In this document: piece by piece, positions 36,903 to 44,437 of the stretch
Layout: every line of letters begins with the position of its first letter
Numbering within the stretch: the first letter of the stretch is position 1
NCBI GenBank assembly: GCA_016711875.1
Contig: JADJSD010000022.1
Coordinates: 62,001-126,000, forward strand
Origin: Betaproteobacteria bacterium
GTDB lineage: Bacteria; Pseudomonadota; Gammaproteobacteria; Burkholderiales; Usitatibacteraceae
Direction of reading: 5' to 3'
Length of the DNA stretch: 64,000 nucleotides
Position numbers and translations under genes: made by a program
Notes under the pieces: model-generated
Told to the model about the DNA's origin: nothing
Databases searched by the model: none
The model's input: only the letters and a program-made list of their open reading frames with translations

Positions 36903-37555
36903 CCGACTCCGGCATACCGCCCGACGTCGCTCGTGGCGCCTGCCCCACGGGCAGTGCGGGCACCGACATCGTCGACGTGATCCTCGACCTGGACGCTTCC
37001 TGCCTGCCCGCGGGACACGAGATCGCGCTGCTGCGCGAAGTCCTGCGTTTCGTCCCGTGGCTGGCTGCTGAGCCCCGGGCGGGCATCCACCCGGTCCGGG
37101 GTACTCGATGCGCCGACGGTTCCCTGCTGGTGTCGCGGCGCACCAAGCTGGTGATCCGGATGCCGCGTGACAAGCTATGCGCGGCGAGCAACCTGGAAGG
37201 GGCGAGCCTCGACCTCGCCGGAACGGCGGTCCGGATCGGCCATGGCACGTTCCGACGGCTCAAGCCTTCCGCGACGGTCTATTCGCCTCGCGTGACCACG
37301 GGCGACGAGGACGAGATCGCGTTCGTGGACACGCTCGGCCGGGAACTCGGCCGCCTGGCCGTGAAGGGCCGGTTGCTCTGCGGCCGCCGCACGCGCATCA
37401 CCCGGGACGGACGCGAGATCGCTGCCTGGAGCGTTGCCGTCCACGAACTGGCGGCGGAGCACTCGCTCGCCCTCCAACGTCAGGGCCTCGGGCTCATGCG
37501 CGACGTCGGGTGCGGCATCCTCTCCCCCCACAAGACCATTCACACGGCCGACTGA
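36899..37555 (+). CDS. Cas6/Cmx6-like protein outside any CRISPR locus
   Basis: A 218-residue protein starting at TTG 36899 (TTGA overlap with the previous stop). The pattern fits the type I-MYXAN Cas6/Cmx6 family: LPAGHEIALLREVLRFVPWL near the N-terminus, GIHPVRG, a middle segment LVSRRTKLVIRMPRDKL, and the C-terminal glycine-rich loop GLGLMRDVGCGILSPHK. H40 and H63 are candidates for a catalytic histidine. No CRISPR repeat, Cas1, Cas3 or other cas gene is in the window; neighbours are sulfur-transfer genes. It may be a repurposed RNA-binding or RNA-cutting protein. Family recognition is from memory of motifs. Confidence 0.7.
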   Translation: MTDSGIPPDVARGACPTGSAGTDIVDVILDLDASCLPAGHEIALLREVLRFVPWLAAEPRAGIHPVRGTRCADGSLLVSRRTKLVIRMPRDKLCAASNLEGASLDLAGTAVRIGHGTFRRLKPSATVYSPRVTTGDEDEIAFVDTLGRELGRLAVKGRLLCGRRTRITRDGREIAAWSVAVHELAAEHSLALQRQGLGLMRDVGCGILSPHKTIHTAD

Positions 37556-37568
37556 CCCGGAGCCTCCC

Positions 37569-38063
37569 ATGACCCACCAGCCCGTCCCCGTTCCCGAAGC
37601 CGATGCGACCCTCGATCTCGCCGGGCTCACCTGCCCCGGTCCCATACTGGGCGCAAAGGAGGTCGTCGACGGGCTCGGCGAGCGGCAGGTCCTGCGGCTG
37701 CTGTCCGATTGCGCCGGCACGCGGGACGATCTCGTGGCCTGGTGCCGCCAGACCGGCAACGAACTGCTCCTGGCCGAAGACCTCGACAACGGCGTCACCG
37801 CCTACTACCTGCGCAAGGGCCGCGCCGGGTCGATCGTCGCCAACGCGGTGCTCGACATGCGCGGCGTGACCTGTCCCGGGCCCATCATCGAGGCCAAGCA
37901 GTTCATCAAGGCCATGGGCCCGGGAGAGATCCTGAAGCTCGTCAGCAACTGCCCGGGGACGAGGGCCGACATCGCCGACTGGACCGCGGCGACCGGGCTC
38001 AGGCTCGTGGCGACCGTGGAGGCGGGCGCGGGCGTGGTCGAGTTCTTCATCGCCAAGACCTGA
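37569..38063 (+). CDS. Double-domain TusA-like sulfur carrier
   Basis: A 164-residue protein made of two TusA-type domains. Each has the persulfide-forming motif: CPGP at 22-25 (DLAGLTCPGPILGAK) and CPGP at 102-105 (DMRGVTCPGPIIEAK), each followed by a second conserved cysteine segment (SDCAGTRDD, SNCPGTRAD). Usual TusA is about 75-80 residues with CPxP. A tandem carrier could hold two sulfur atoms or hand sulfur between domains. It lies 13 bases after the Cas6-like gene. Confidence 0.88.
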   Translation: MTHQPVPVPEADATLDLAGLTCPGPILGAKEVVDGLGERQVLRLLSDCAGTRDDLVAWCRQTGNELLLAEDLDNGVTAYYLRKGRAGSIVANAVLDMRGVTCPGPIIEAKQFIKAMGPGEILKLVSNCPGTRADIADWTAATGLRLVATVEAGAGVVEFFIAKT

Positions 38064-38086
38064 CGCCGGGCACCGCTTCACCCCTC

Positions 38087-38686
38087 ATGCGCGTCAAGAG
38101 CCACTGGTTCCGGCCGGGCCGGCCCAAGTCTCCCGAGGAGGTCGCGGGTGCCATCGCCTTCATTGCCTGGAAGGTTGCCCAGAACTCGCTCAAGCGGATG
38201 CGCAAGGCCGGCTTCGACATCGACCCCGGGCCGGCCTACTTCGCCTTCCTCGCCGAGACGCTCGCGTACTGCGTGCAGGTCGCCTGGCGACATGCGCACG
38301 GCCATTTCGACGAGGCCGGCGCCCTCGCCTTCATGACCGCCCTCGGCAACCGGTGCGGCGAGACCCTCGAGGAAAACTACGCCGACCTGCTCGGCGTCCC
38401 CGCCCCGGGCATGGTGAAGGCCGCGTTCGTCGCCCGGGTGAACGAGGCCCTCGCGGAATACGCCGAATTCGGGTACGGCCCGGCCGGCCCGGACTTCGCT
38501 TTCCTGCGCTACTTCGCCACCCGCATCGCGGCGATCATGGACGACAAGGACAAGCGCTGGACCCACGACCAGGTGATGGCCATCGAGGCGCCCGAAGCGG
38601 CGGCGACCCTCGCGAAGGCCTTCGCCGACCTTCACGACACCGGCCCCGGCCGGCGCCGGCGCGCGACGGGGACCTCCGGTGAATGA
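38087..38686 (+). CDS. Conserved hypothetical protein, helical
   Basis: A 199-residue mainly helical cytoplasmic protein (MRVKSHWFRPGRPKSPEEVA) with no signal or cofactor motif that I recognise. Residues 10-40 and 90-140 look like amphipathic helices, and the C-terminus is basic (GPGRRRRATG). It starts 23 bases after the double TusA gene and overlaps the dioxygenase start by 8 bases, so it belongs to the same unit. Confidence 0.65.
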   Translation: MRVKSHWFRPGRPKSPEEVAGAIAFIAWKVAQNSLKRMRKAGFDIDPGPAYFAFLAETLAYCVQVAWRHAHGHFDEAGALAFMTALGNRCGETLEENYADLLGVPAPGMVKAAFVARVNEALAEYAEFGYGPAGPDFAFLRYFATRIAAIMDDKDKRWTHDQVMAIEAPEAAATLAKAFADLHDTGPGRRRRATGTSGE

Positions 38687-39614
38687 CGCCCTTGCACGAC
38701 AGGCCAGGGCCGTCTTCCGGACGGGCGACGACGGCGCCTACCGGCGATGGCGCGACGCGAAGCTCGCTTCGGCGCCGGCAAGCCGGGACGAACTCGTCGT
38801 GGAGGTGCGCGACCCCCGCGATCCCACCGCGGCGGAACTGGCGGCGATCGTGAGAAGCTGCCGGCGCGCCAACATGGCGATCTACGCGAGCCGCATTCCC
38901 GACGAGGACAAGGCGTTGCCACGGCAACTCGGCCGCCGCCTGGGGTTGCACGCCCTCGATGCCAACCTGCTTGCCGACGATGACGCGATCACCGCGATCC
39001 GCGTCGACCCGGGCAAGGCCGGCGCCGGCTTCATCCCCTACACGGACCGGCCGATCCGCTGGCATACCGACGGCTATTACAACGAACCGGCGAAGCGGAT
39101 CCGCGCGATGATCCTGCACTGCGTACGGGGCGCCGGCAGCGGCGGGGAGAACCGGGTGGCGGACCACGAGATGGCCTACATCGCCTTGCGCGAACGCGAA
39201 CCGGCCTGGGCCGAGGCGCTTTTCGCCCCCGATGCGATGACCATTCCCGCACGGGAGGACGAAGACGGCATCGCCCGCCCCGCCTGCACCGGCCCGGTGT
39301 TCTCGCTCGACGAGCGCACCGGCGACCTGCACATGCGTTATACCGCGCGAACGCGCAGCATCGCGTGGAAGGAGGATCCCGCCATTCGGGAGGCCGCCGG
39401 ATACCTGCTCGGGCAACTCGACGAGGACGCAGCGGGCACCTTCCGGGTGCGGCTCGAGCCCGGGATGGGAATCGTGTGCAACAACGTCCTGCACGACCGT
39501 TCGGCCCTCGGGCAGGGCGCCGGGTCGCGCCTGCTCTTCCGGGCGCGGTACTACGACCGCATCGCGGGCACCGAGAGCGCTTGGCGCAGCGCCCTGGCGC
39601 CGGAGGCGGCCTGA
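38679..39614 (+). CDS. TauD/TfdA-type Fe(II)/2-oxoglutarate dioxygenase
   Basis: A 311-residue dioxygenase. The iron ligands are H129 and D131 (IRWHTDGYYN) and H272 (NNVLHDRSAL), with R289 a candidate 2-oxoglutarate contact. It starts at a GTG within the end of the previous gene. TauD relatives release sulfite from taurine, but the sequence is too general to fix the substrate; a sulfonate or a protein/RNA side chain is possible. It ends the unit divergent from dsrA. Confidence 0.85.
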   Translation: MNDALARQARAVFRTGDDGAYRRWRDAKLASAPASRDELVVEVRDPRDPTAAELAAIVRSCRRANMAIYASRIPDEDKALPRQLGRRLGLHALDANLLADDDAITAIRVDPGKAGAGFIPYTDRPIRWHTDGYYNEPAKRIRAMILHCVRGAGSGGENRVADHEMAYIALREREPAWAEALFAPDAMTIPAREDEDGIARPACTGPVFSLDERTGDLHMRYTARTRSIAWKEDPAIREAAGYLLGQLDEDAAGTFRVRLEPGMGIVCNNVLHDRSALGQGAGSRLLFRARYYDRIAGTESAWRSALAPEAA

Positions 39615-39621
39615 CCCGGCA

Positions 39622-40908
39622 CTACCAGCGCTTCGCCCAGGCGATCCCCAGGGAGTTCTGGTACATCTCGATCTTCTCGTTCCCGCCCATCCCCGGCGCG
39701 AAGGCGTTGAAGAAGGAAGCCCCCTCCACGGCGTTCGAGAACGCGTGCATGTAGGCCATGGTCAGCTCGCTGTCCTTGTCGAGGGCCAGAGTGAAGCCGA
39801 GCGTGAGGTGGTCCTTCACGACGCCGGGCGCGAGGATGTTGAAAGTCACGTCGCGCGGCTGGATCGGGTTCTCGGAGCGGTTGTAGCCCGCGCGCAGCGT
39901 GAGGGCGGGGCTCGCCTTCCACTGGACGCCGATCTTCCAGACGTCGATGTCCGACCAACCGAAACCCGGGCCGTTGGAGGACCCGAGCGGCGCCTGGTTC
40001 GTGCTGGGATTGCTCACCGACGCCACGCCCGTGTACTCGATGCGCTCCCAGTCGACGGCCACGAGGACGTCCTTCGCGGGTTCGAAGGACACGCCCAGCG
40101 TCAGGTGCGCCGGGATGTCGAAGGCCCCGTTCTCGGCGAACAGTCCCTTGTACTTGTCGAACTCGCCCATGCGCACCTTCGAGGCGTACGCCGCCCCGAT
40201 CGTGACGCCGGGCGAGAGCTTGCCCAGGTACCCGACGCGCACGCCCCACCCGGTCGAGCTGTCGTAGCCCCGGTTGGTCACGTCGCCGGGGCTCTGCGAG
40301 AGCTGGGTGAAGAGGTGCGCGCCGTTCATCTCGAAACGCTGGTAGGCGAAGAGCGGCGCGATGCCGACGGAATGGCCCGAGGCGAATCGCCATGACGCAT
40401 GCGGCGCGACGATCAGCTGGGACAGGTCGACGCCGAGGCGATCGAGCCCGCACAGGCCGTTCGCCACCGGGGGGCCGCCGAATGGCGAGCAGTTGAGCTG
40501 CCCGCCCGGGAAGTCGGTGTTCATGCCGCCGTTGCCGTAGACCGTGATCCCGTAGGCGACATCGGCCGAGTGCATCGCGTTGTAGCCGATTTCCGGGACG
40601 AAGAAATTCGTGCTGTCGCTGTCCGCGCTGAAGTCGAGCGCGCCCCCGCCACTGCCCGAGCGCGTCACCTTGCGCCGGGGGCTGAACCAGTCGACCCCCA
40701 GGTCCAGTCGCCCTCCGGCCCACACGCCGCTCGCCGGGTTGTTCGCGCCGGCGAAGGCATCCTGCGCCATGGTCGCGGTGGCACCGGCCATGCCTTTCCC
40801 CTTCATGCCGTAGCCGTGCGAGAAATAGCCGTTGGTGGCCAGTGCCGCGGATGGAATCGACAGCAACGCCACGATCATTGCGCCCTTCACGAACTTGCGG
40901 TGGTTCAC
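39622..40908 (-). CDS. FadL/OmpP1-type outer membrane transport protein
   Basis: A 428-residue outer-membrane beta-barrel with a Sec signal (ending SIPSAALA) followed directly by the family hallmark TNGYFSHGYGMKGKGMAGA and NPA. The C-terminus ends with an aromatic residue (AWAKRW), as barrels do. FadL proteins move hydrophobic compounds across the outer membrane. It ends 7 bases from the convergent dioxygenase gene. Uptake of hydrophobic sulfur compounds is a possible but unproven role here. Confidence 0.9.
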   Translation of the reverse strand: MNHRKFVKGAMIVALLSIPSAALATNGYFSHGYGMKGKGMAGATATMAQDAFAGANNPASGVWAGGRLDLGVDWFSPRRKVTRSGSGGGALDFSADSDSTNFFVPEIGYNAMHSADVAYGITVYGNGGMNTDFPGGQLNCSPFGGPPVANGLCGLDRLGVDLSQLIVAPHASWRFASGHSVGIAPLFAYQRFEMNGAHLFTQLSQSPGDVTNRGYDSSTGWGVRVGYLGKLSPGVTIGAAYASKVRMGEFDKYKGLFAENGAFDIPAHLTLGVSFEPAKDVLVAVDWERIEYTGVASVSNPSTNQAPLGSSNGPGFGWSDIDVWKIGVQWKASPALTLRAGYNRSENPIQPRDVTFNILAPGVVKDHLTLGFTLALDKDSELTMAYMHAFSNAVEGASFFNAFAPGMGGNEKIEMYQNSLGIAWAKRW

Positions 40909-40985
40909 GGGGTTCTCCTGCGAATGGGGTGAAGAAGAGGCTTTGCGTCGTTCCCGGCCTGCGCCGGGAGGGTGTGGCGCCGTCG

Positions 40986-41456
40986 CTAGACGAACAGGCA
41001 GATGTCCGTCTCGCCGGCGAACTGCAGGAAGGTGGACGCGCCGCCGTATTCGATGCCGTCGATGAAATCGTCGTGGCTGAAGTCGAAGAGATCGACCGTC
41101 ATCTGGCAGCCGATGAACTTCACGCCGGCCTCCACGCAGGCGGTGCGCAGTTCCTCGATCGAAGCCACGCCCTTCGACTTGATCTTCTGCTTCATCATCA
41201 TCGTCGCCATCGACTCCATGCCCGGGAGCGCCGAGACGAGAACCGGCATCGGGACGGGCATGGGCATCGCCGGATTGGCGAGCGGGCTGATCTTCACGTC
41301 GGACAGGTCCTTTCGCAGCAGTTGCAGCCCGTAGAACGTGAAGAAGATCTGCACTTCGTAGTCGAGGGCCGCGGCGGTGGAGCCGAGGATGAAGGGCGGG
41401 TACGCCATGTCGAGCGTGCCCTTGGAAGCGATGATCGCCATCCGCTTCTGGGTCAT
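40986..41456 (-). CDS. dsrE2: DsrE2-type sulfurtransferase
   Basis: A 156-residue protein of the DsrE/DsrF-like family with the DsrE2 features: MAIIASKGTLDMAYPPFILG at the start, a hydrophobic methionine-rich segment in the middle and a conserved cysteine in KFIGCQMTVDLF. In sulfur oxidisers tusA-dsrE2 (often with a rhodanese) moves sulfane sulfur to the Dsr pathway. It follows tusA after 34 bases; no rhodanese gene is seen here. Confidence 0.9.
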   Translation of the reverse strand: MTQKRMAIIASKGTLDMAYPPFILGSTAAALDYEVQIFFTFYGLQLLRKDLSDVKISPLANPAMPMPVPMPVLVSALPGMESMATMMMKQKIKSKGVASIEELRTACVEAGVKFIGCQMTVDLFDFSHDDFIDGIEYGGASTFLQFAGETDICLFV

Positions 41457-41490
41457 GGATGTTCTCCGGAATGCCGAGGGGCGGGGGGGA

Positions 41491-41718
41491 TCATTTCTTG
41501 CGCAGGAAGAACACGTATTCCTTGCCCTCGGCCCCGGAGCCCAGGAGCTCGTTGCCGGTCTGCGAGGCGAAGGCCTGCATGTCCTTCACGGATCCGGCGT
41601 CCGTGGAGAGCACCTTCAGCACCTGGCCGCTTTGCAGGTCGCCCAGGGCCTTCTTGGTCTTGATGATGGGCAGCGGGCAGTTCAGTCCCCGCGCGTCGAG
41701 TTCCTTGGTGAAGTCCAT
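41491..41718 (-). CDS. tusA: TusA sulfur carrier
   Basis: A 75-residue single TusA domain with the active motif CPLP (DARGLNCPLPIIKTKKAL). It carries persulfide sulfur to DsrEFH. The long open frame upstream is antisense to the next gene and is not part of it; ATG 41718 is the family start. It lies behind tandem operator site 3. Confidence 0.94.
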   Translation of the reverse strand: MDFTKELDARGLNCPLPIIKTKKALGDLQSGQVLKVLSTDAGSVKDMQAFASQTGNELLGSGAEGKEYVFFLRKK

Positions 41719-41794
41719 CGCTTTCTCCTGGCGCATGGCCGCAAGCGCGTGCCCCCGGCCGGGGACGCTCGGCGGACTTTGGCTCCCGCGAGCC

Positions 41795-41846
41795 GGGGTA
41801 ATCCATACCCGCGATGGGGGGATGCCACCCCCCAAGTGGGTAATGC
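41795..41846. promoter_or_regulatory. Tandem palindrome operator, site 3 (tusA-dsrE2 / divergent operon)
   Basis: Two repeats: ATACCCGCGATGGGGG at 41805-41820 and CACCCCCCAAGTGGGTA at 41826-41842. Centres are about 22 bases apart. GTAAT/TAATG flanks occur on both sides. It is midway between tusA (minus, start 41718) and the HTH-ferredoxin reductase gene (plus, start 41935). A convincing -10 is not obvious for either direction. Confidence 0.6.
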
Positions 41847-41934
41847 TCCTCATAGCGCCGCCGTCGCGGGTGCCGCGTGCCGGAGGTCGGTTAAACTCCT
41901 CGCGATCGCCCCCGCCCCGCAAAGGAGTCCTGCA

Positions 41935-43410
41935 GTGGCCCACCGGTTGACGATCGCCCGAGCTGCGCGGCTGGTCGGCGTGCACCGCAGTGCGTTGCAG
42001 CGGCGAGTGCGCGAGGGAACGCTCGCGTGCGTCGAAGGGATGGTCACGGCGGATGAACTGCAACGGGTCTTTCCCGATGTCGAATGGGTCACGCACGGCG
42101 ACCTCGAGCGGGTCGCCCGCATCCAGGAGGAATCCTTTGGCCGACGCGTGCGGGAACGAACCCTGCCTTCCCAGGAAGTGCTTGCCCAGCGGGTCTTCGC
42201 CCAGTCCCAGGAGCTCGCCGATGCCCGGCGCCACCTCCAGCGCTATCACGCGCTCGTGCAGGCGTTTCGCGAACGGCTCGGGCATGCGGCCGCGGACCAT
42301 CCGCCTTCGGCCGCCCTGCTCGCCTGGACGGACGACGAATTGGCCCGCCTGTTCGCGATCGATGCCGCGGGCCGCCTCGAGGTGCTCGACGCGATGCTGG
42401 GTGTCGTGAGCCCGCACGTCGTCCTTCAGCCCGGCGGCCACGAGTACTTCGCCGAGGGGCACGACACCCTGCTCGAAGCCGGGCTCAAGGCGGGACTCGC
42501 CCTCGCGTACGGATGCGGGAACGGAAGCTGCGGGCTTTGCCGTGCGCGGGTGCTGGACGGCGAGGTGCGCCAGGTGCGCCATCACGACTACCCGCTCTCG
42601 CAGGCCGAGCGTTCCCAGGGGCACGTGCTGATGTGCTGCAACGCGCCGGTGACGGACGTGCGCATCGAGGCGCTGGTGGCGGCCGGTCCCGCCGACATTC
42701 CCGTGCAGCAGGTCGTCGCGACGGTGCGCGCCGTGACGCCGCTCGCACCCGCCACGACGCTGCTGCACGTGCAGACGCCGCGCACCGCGCGGCTTCGCTT
42801 CCTCGCCGGCCAGGGCGTGCGCATCGGGTCGACCGGCGCCCAGGGCGACGCGAGCGCCTTTCACCCGATCGCCAGTTGCCCCTGCGACGACCGCAACATC
42901 CAGTTCCACGTCGGGCTCGACCCGCCCGACCCCGTAGCCCAGCGCCTGCAAGCGGGCGCGTTGCGGGTCGGGGACACGGTGACGATCACGGGACCCTACG
43001 GCCGGTTCGCCCTCGACGTGTCGACCGCACGCCCGCTGGTGTTCGCCGCCTGCGACCTCGGATTCGCGCCGGTCAAGAGCCTGGTGGAACACGCGCTCGC
43101 CTCGGAAGCGGCGACGTCCTGCGCGGTGCTCTGGCTCGCCACCCGTGCCGACGGGCACTACCTGGCGAACCTGTGCCGGTCCTGGGCCGATTCGCTGGAC
43201 CGGTTCGCCTACCACGGCCTGGAGGATCCGGATCCCGCGACCGGCGCGGAGCGCCTCGTCGACCGGTGGGCCGCAAGCGCGCAGGCGGATGCCGGCGCCT
43301 GCGATGTTTTCGTCGCGGGTCCCGCGCCATTCGTCGCCGCCGCATCCGACGCCTTCCGGCTGGCCGGCGTGACGCCCTCGCGCCTGCACGCGGAAGTCCT
43401 CGAGCGATGA
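41935..43410 (+). CDS. HTH-like / [2Fe-2S] / flavin reductase fusion protein
   Basis: A 491-residue cytoplasmic fusion. Residues 1-50 resemble a MerR/excisionase-type HTH (LTIARAARLVGVHRSALQRR); 55-150 are helical; 160-245 form a plant-type ferredoxin with C194, C199, C202 and C234 (CGNGSCGLCRARV, MCCN); 255-491 form a ferredoxin-NAD(P) reductase-like flavin domain. The start is GTG 41935, with AAAGGAG at 41921-41927. It heads a unit of five tightly packed genes and sits behind tandem operator site 3. It could couple redox state to DNA binding, or the HTH may be a protein-interaction module. Confidence 0.85.
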   Translation: MAHRLTIARAARLVGVHRSALQRRVREGTLACVEGMVTADELQRVFPDVEWVTHGDLERVARIQEESFGRRVRERTLPSQEVLAQRVFAQSQELADARRHLQRYHALVQAFRERLGHAAADHPPSAALLAWTDDELARLFAIDAAGRLEVLDAMLGVVSPHVVLQPGGHEYFAEGHDTLLEAGLKAGLALAYGCGNGSCGLCRARVLDGEVRQVRHHDYPLSQAERSQGHVLMCCNAPVTDVRIEALVAAGPADIPVQQVVATVRAVTPLAPATTLLHVQTPRTARLRFLAGQGVRIGSTGAQGDASAFHPIASCPCDDRNIQFHVGLDPPDPVAQRLQAGALRVGDTVTITGPYGRFALDVSTARPLVFAACDLGFAPVKSLVEHALASEAATSCAVLWLATRADGHYLANLCRSWADSLDRFAYHGLEDPDPATGAERLVDRWAASAQADAGACDVFVAGPAPFVAAASDAFRLAGVTPSRLHAEVLER

Positions 43411-43787
43411 GCGACGCCGATGCCGGCGCGAGCCGTCGCGTGATCCCGATCCTCGAGGCGGGGGCCTCCCCCGCGGGCGACTGCAGCGGTGCGGAGCCTT
43501 TCGCGCTCATGGTCCTCGGCGATGCCATGCAGCCGGAGTTCGACGAAGGCGACGTGATCGTGATCGAACCCGAGGGACTCGCGCAGGATGGCTCCTTCGT
43601 GATCGCCCATGCCGGCGGCGAGTGGGTCTTTCGCCAACTCGTGGCCGTGGGCGGGGCCTGGGAACTGCGGGCGCTCGATCCGCGGTACCCGGCGCTCCCG
43701 ATCACGAATCTCGCCGCGGTCCGCGGCGTGGTCATCCAGAAATCGCGTCCCGGTCGCCGGCGTTCGGCCAGGCGCTACGTTCCCTGA
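43407..43787 (+). CDS. S24/LexA-like domain protein, catalytically inactive
   Basis: A 126-residue peptidase S24-like domain. The motif where LexA has the nucleophile Ser reads LGDAMQPEFDEGD, with Ala at 40, and the base Lys position appears to be Arg 76 (WVFRQL). No HTH is present. It is therefore predicted not to cleave itself or others and may be a binding domain. It overlaps the fusion gene by four bases, so both are probably made together; it could partner the HTH. Confidence 0.8.
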   Translation: MSDADAGASRRVIPILEAGASPAGDCSGAEPFALMVLGDAMQPEFDEGDVIVIEPEGLAQDGSFVIAHAGGEWVFRQLVAVGGAWELRALDPRYPALPITNLAAVRGVVIQKSRPGRRRSARRYVP

Positions 43788-43797
43788 AGGTGCCCCG

Positions 43798-44022
43798 ATG
43801 CCCTACTTCGTCTACAAGGTGTTCGCCTTCCACCGGCTCGAGCGCGTCTCGGCATTCGACAGTTTCCGGGAAGCCTCCGCTTCCGCCAAGGCGCTTCGGG
43901 CCGGGGCGTCGCTTGACCCGGGTTGCCAGGTCCGCGTGATGTTCGCCGAGGACGCGTTCGCCGCCGAGCTCCTGCTCACCGAGGTGCGCGAGCCGCGTCC
44001 GCACATTGCCGAGGATGACTGA
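43798..44022 (+). CDS. Small conserved hypothetical protein
   Basis: A 74-residue protein beginning MPYFVYKVFAFHRLERV, with alternating beta and helix character, one cysteine (C43) and an acidic tail. I recognise no named domain. It starts 10 bases after the S24-like gene and overlaps the next gene by 8 bases. Confidence 0.7.
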   Translation: MPYFVYKVFAFHRLERVSAFDSFREASASAKALRAGASLDPGCQVRVMFAEDAFAAELLLTEVREPRPHIAEDD

Positions 44023-44437
44023 GACCCCGGCCCCCTGCGCTTTCGGCCGGGCGGTCCTGGCGGGAGAGGCCGGTTGCTCGCTGGCTAGGCGCCGATCCCG
44101 TGGCGAGACCGACGCGATCGCCTGCGCATCACCCGTCGCCCACCGCAACTGCGCCCTGCTCCTCGCCCTGCTGCGCGAGCGCGGCGCCTTCGCGCTTCGC
44201 CTGCCGCCCCCGTCGCGCGCGCTGGCCCACGCGCAGGCGATGCGCCTGCAGTGCGGGGGTGCGCTCGCGCTCGCGCAGGCGCTCGGGCGTCCCCGCCCCG
44301 ACGACCTGCATGGACTCCTGGCGCAGGCCCGCGAACGCTGGGAGACGCTGGTCGACCTTCCCTTTGCGGCACTCGTGCCGGCCATGGCCACCTGGCAAGG
44401 CCGCCGCCGCTCGGGCGAGCGACCGGAGCGGCCTTGA
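44015..44437 (+). CDS. Conserved hypothetical protein with N-terminal cysteines
   Basis: A 140-residue protein starting at ATG 44015 within the end of the previous gene. Cysteines lie in APCAFGRAVLAGEAGCSLA, AIACAS and HRNCALL, and later LQCGG, which could bind metal or form disulfides; the second half is helical. No family is recognised. Its stop overlaps the TTG start of the next gene. Confidence 0.65.
   Translation: MTETPAPCAFGRAVLAGEAGCSLARRRSRGETDAIACASPVAHRNCALLLALLRERGAFALRLPPPSRALAHAQAMRLQCGGALALAQALGRPRPDDLHGLLAQARERWETLVDLPFAALVPAMATWQGRRRSGERPERP

Noticed and set aside
36681..37555. A CRISPR-Cas locus around the Cas6-like gene
   Set aside because: No spaced direct repeats, no cas1/cas2/cas3 or effector genes, and the neighbours are sulfur genes.
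41795..41846. GC palindromes as intrinsic terminators
   Set aside because: They lie between divergent genes, come as pairs with fixed spacing, and no T tract follows; operator is the better reading.
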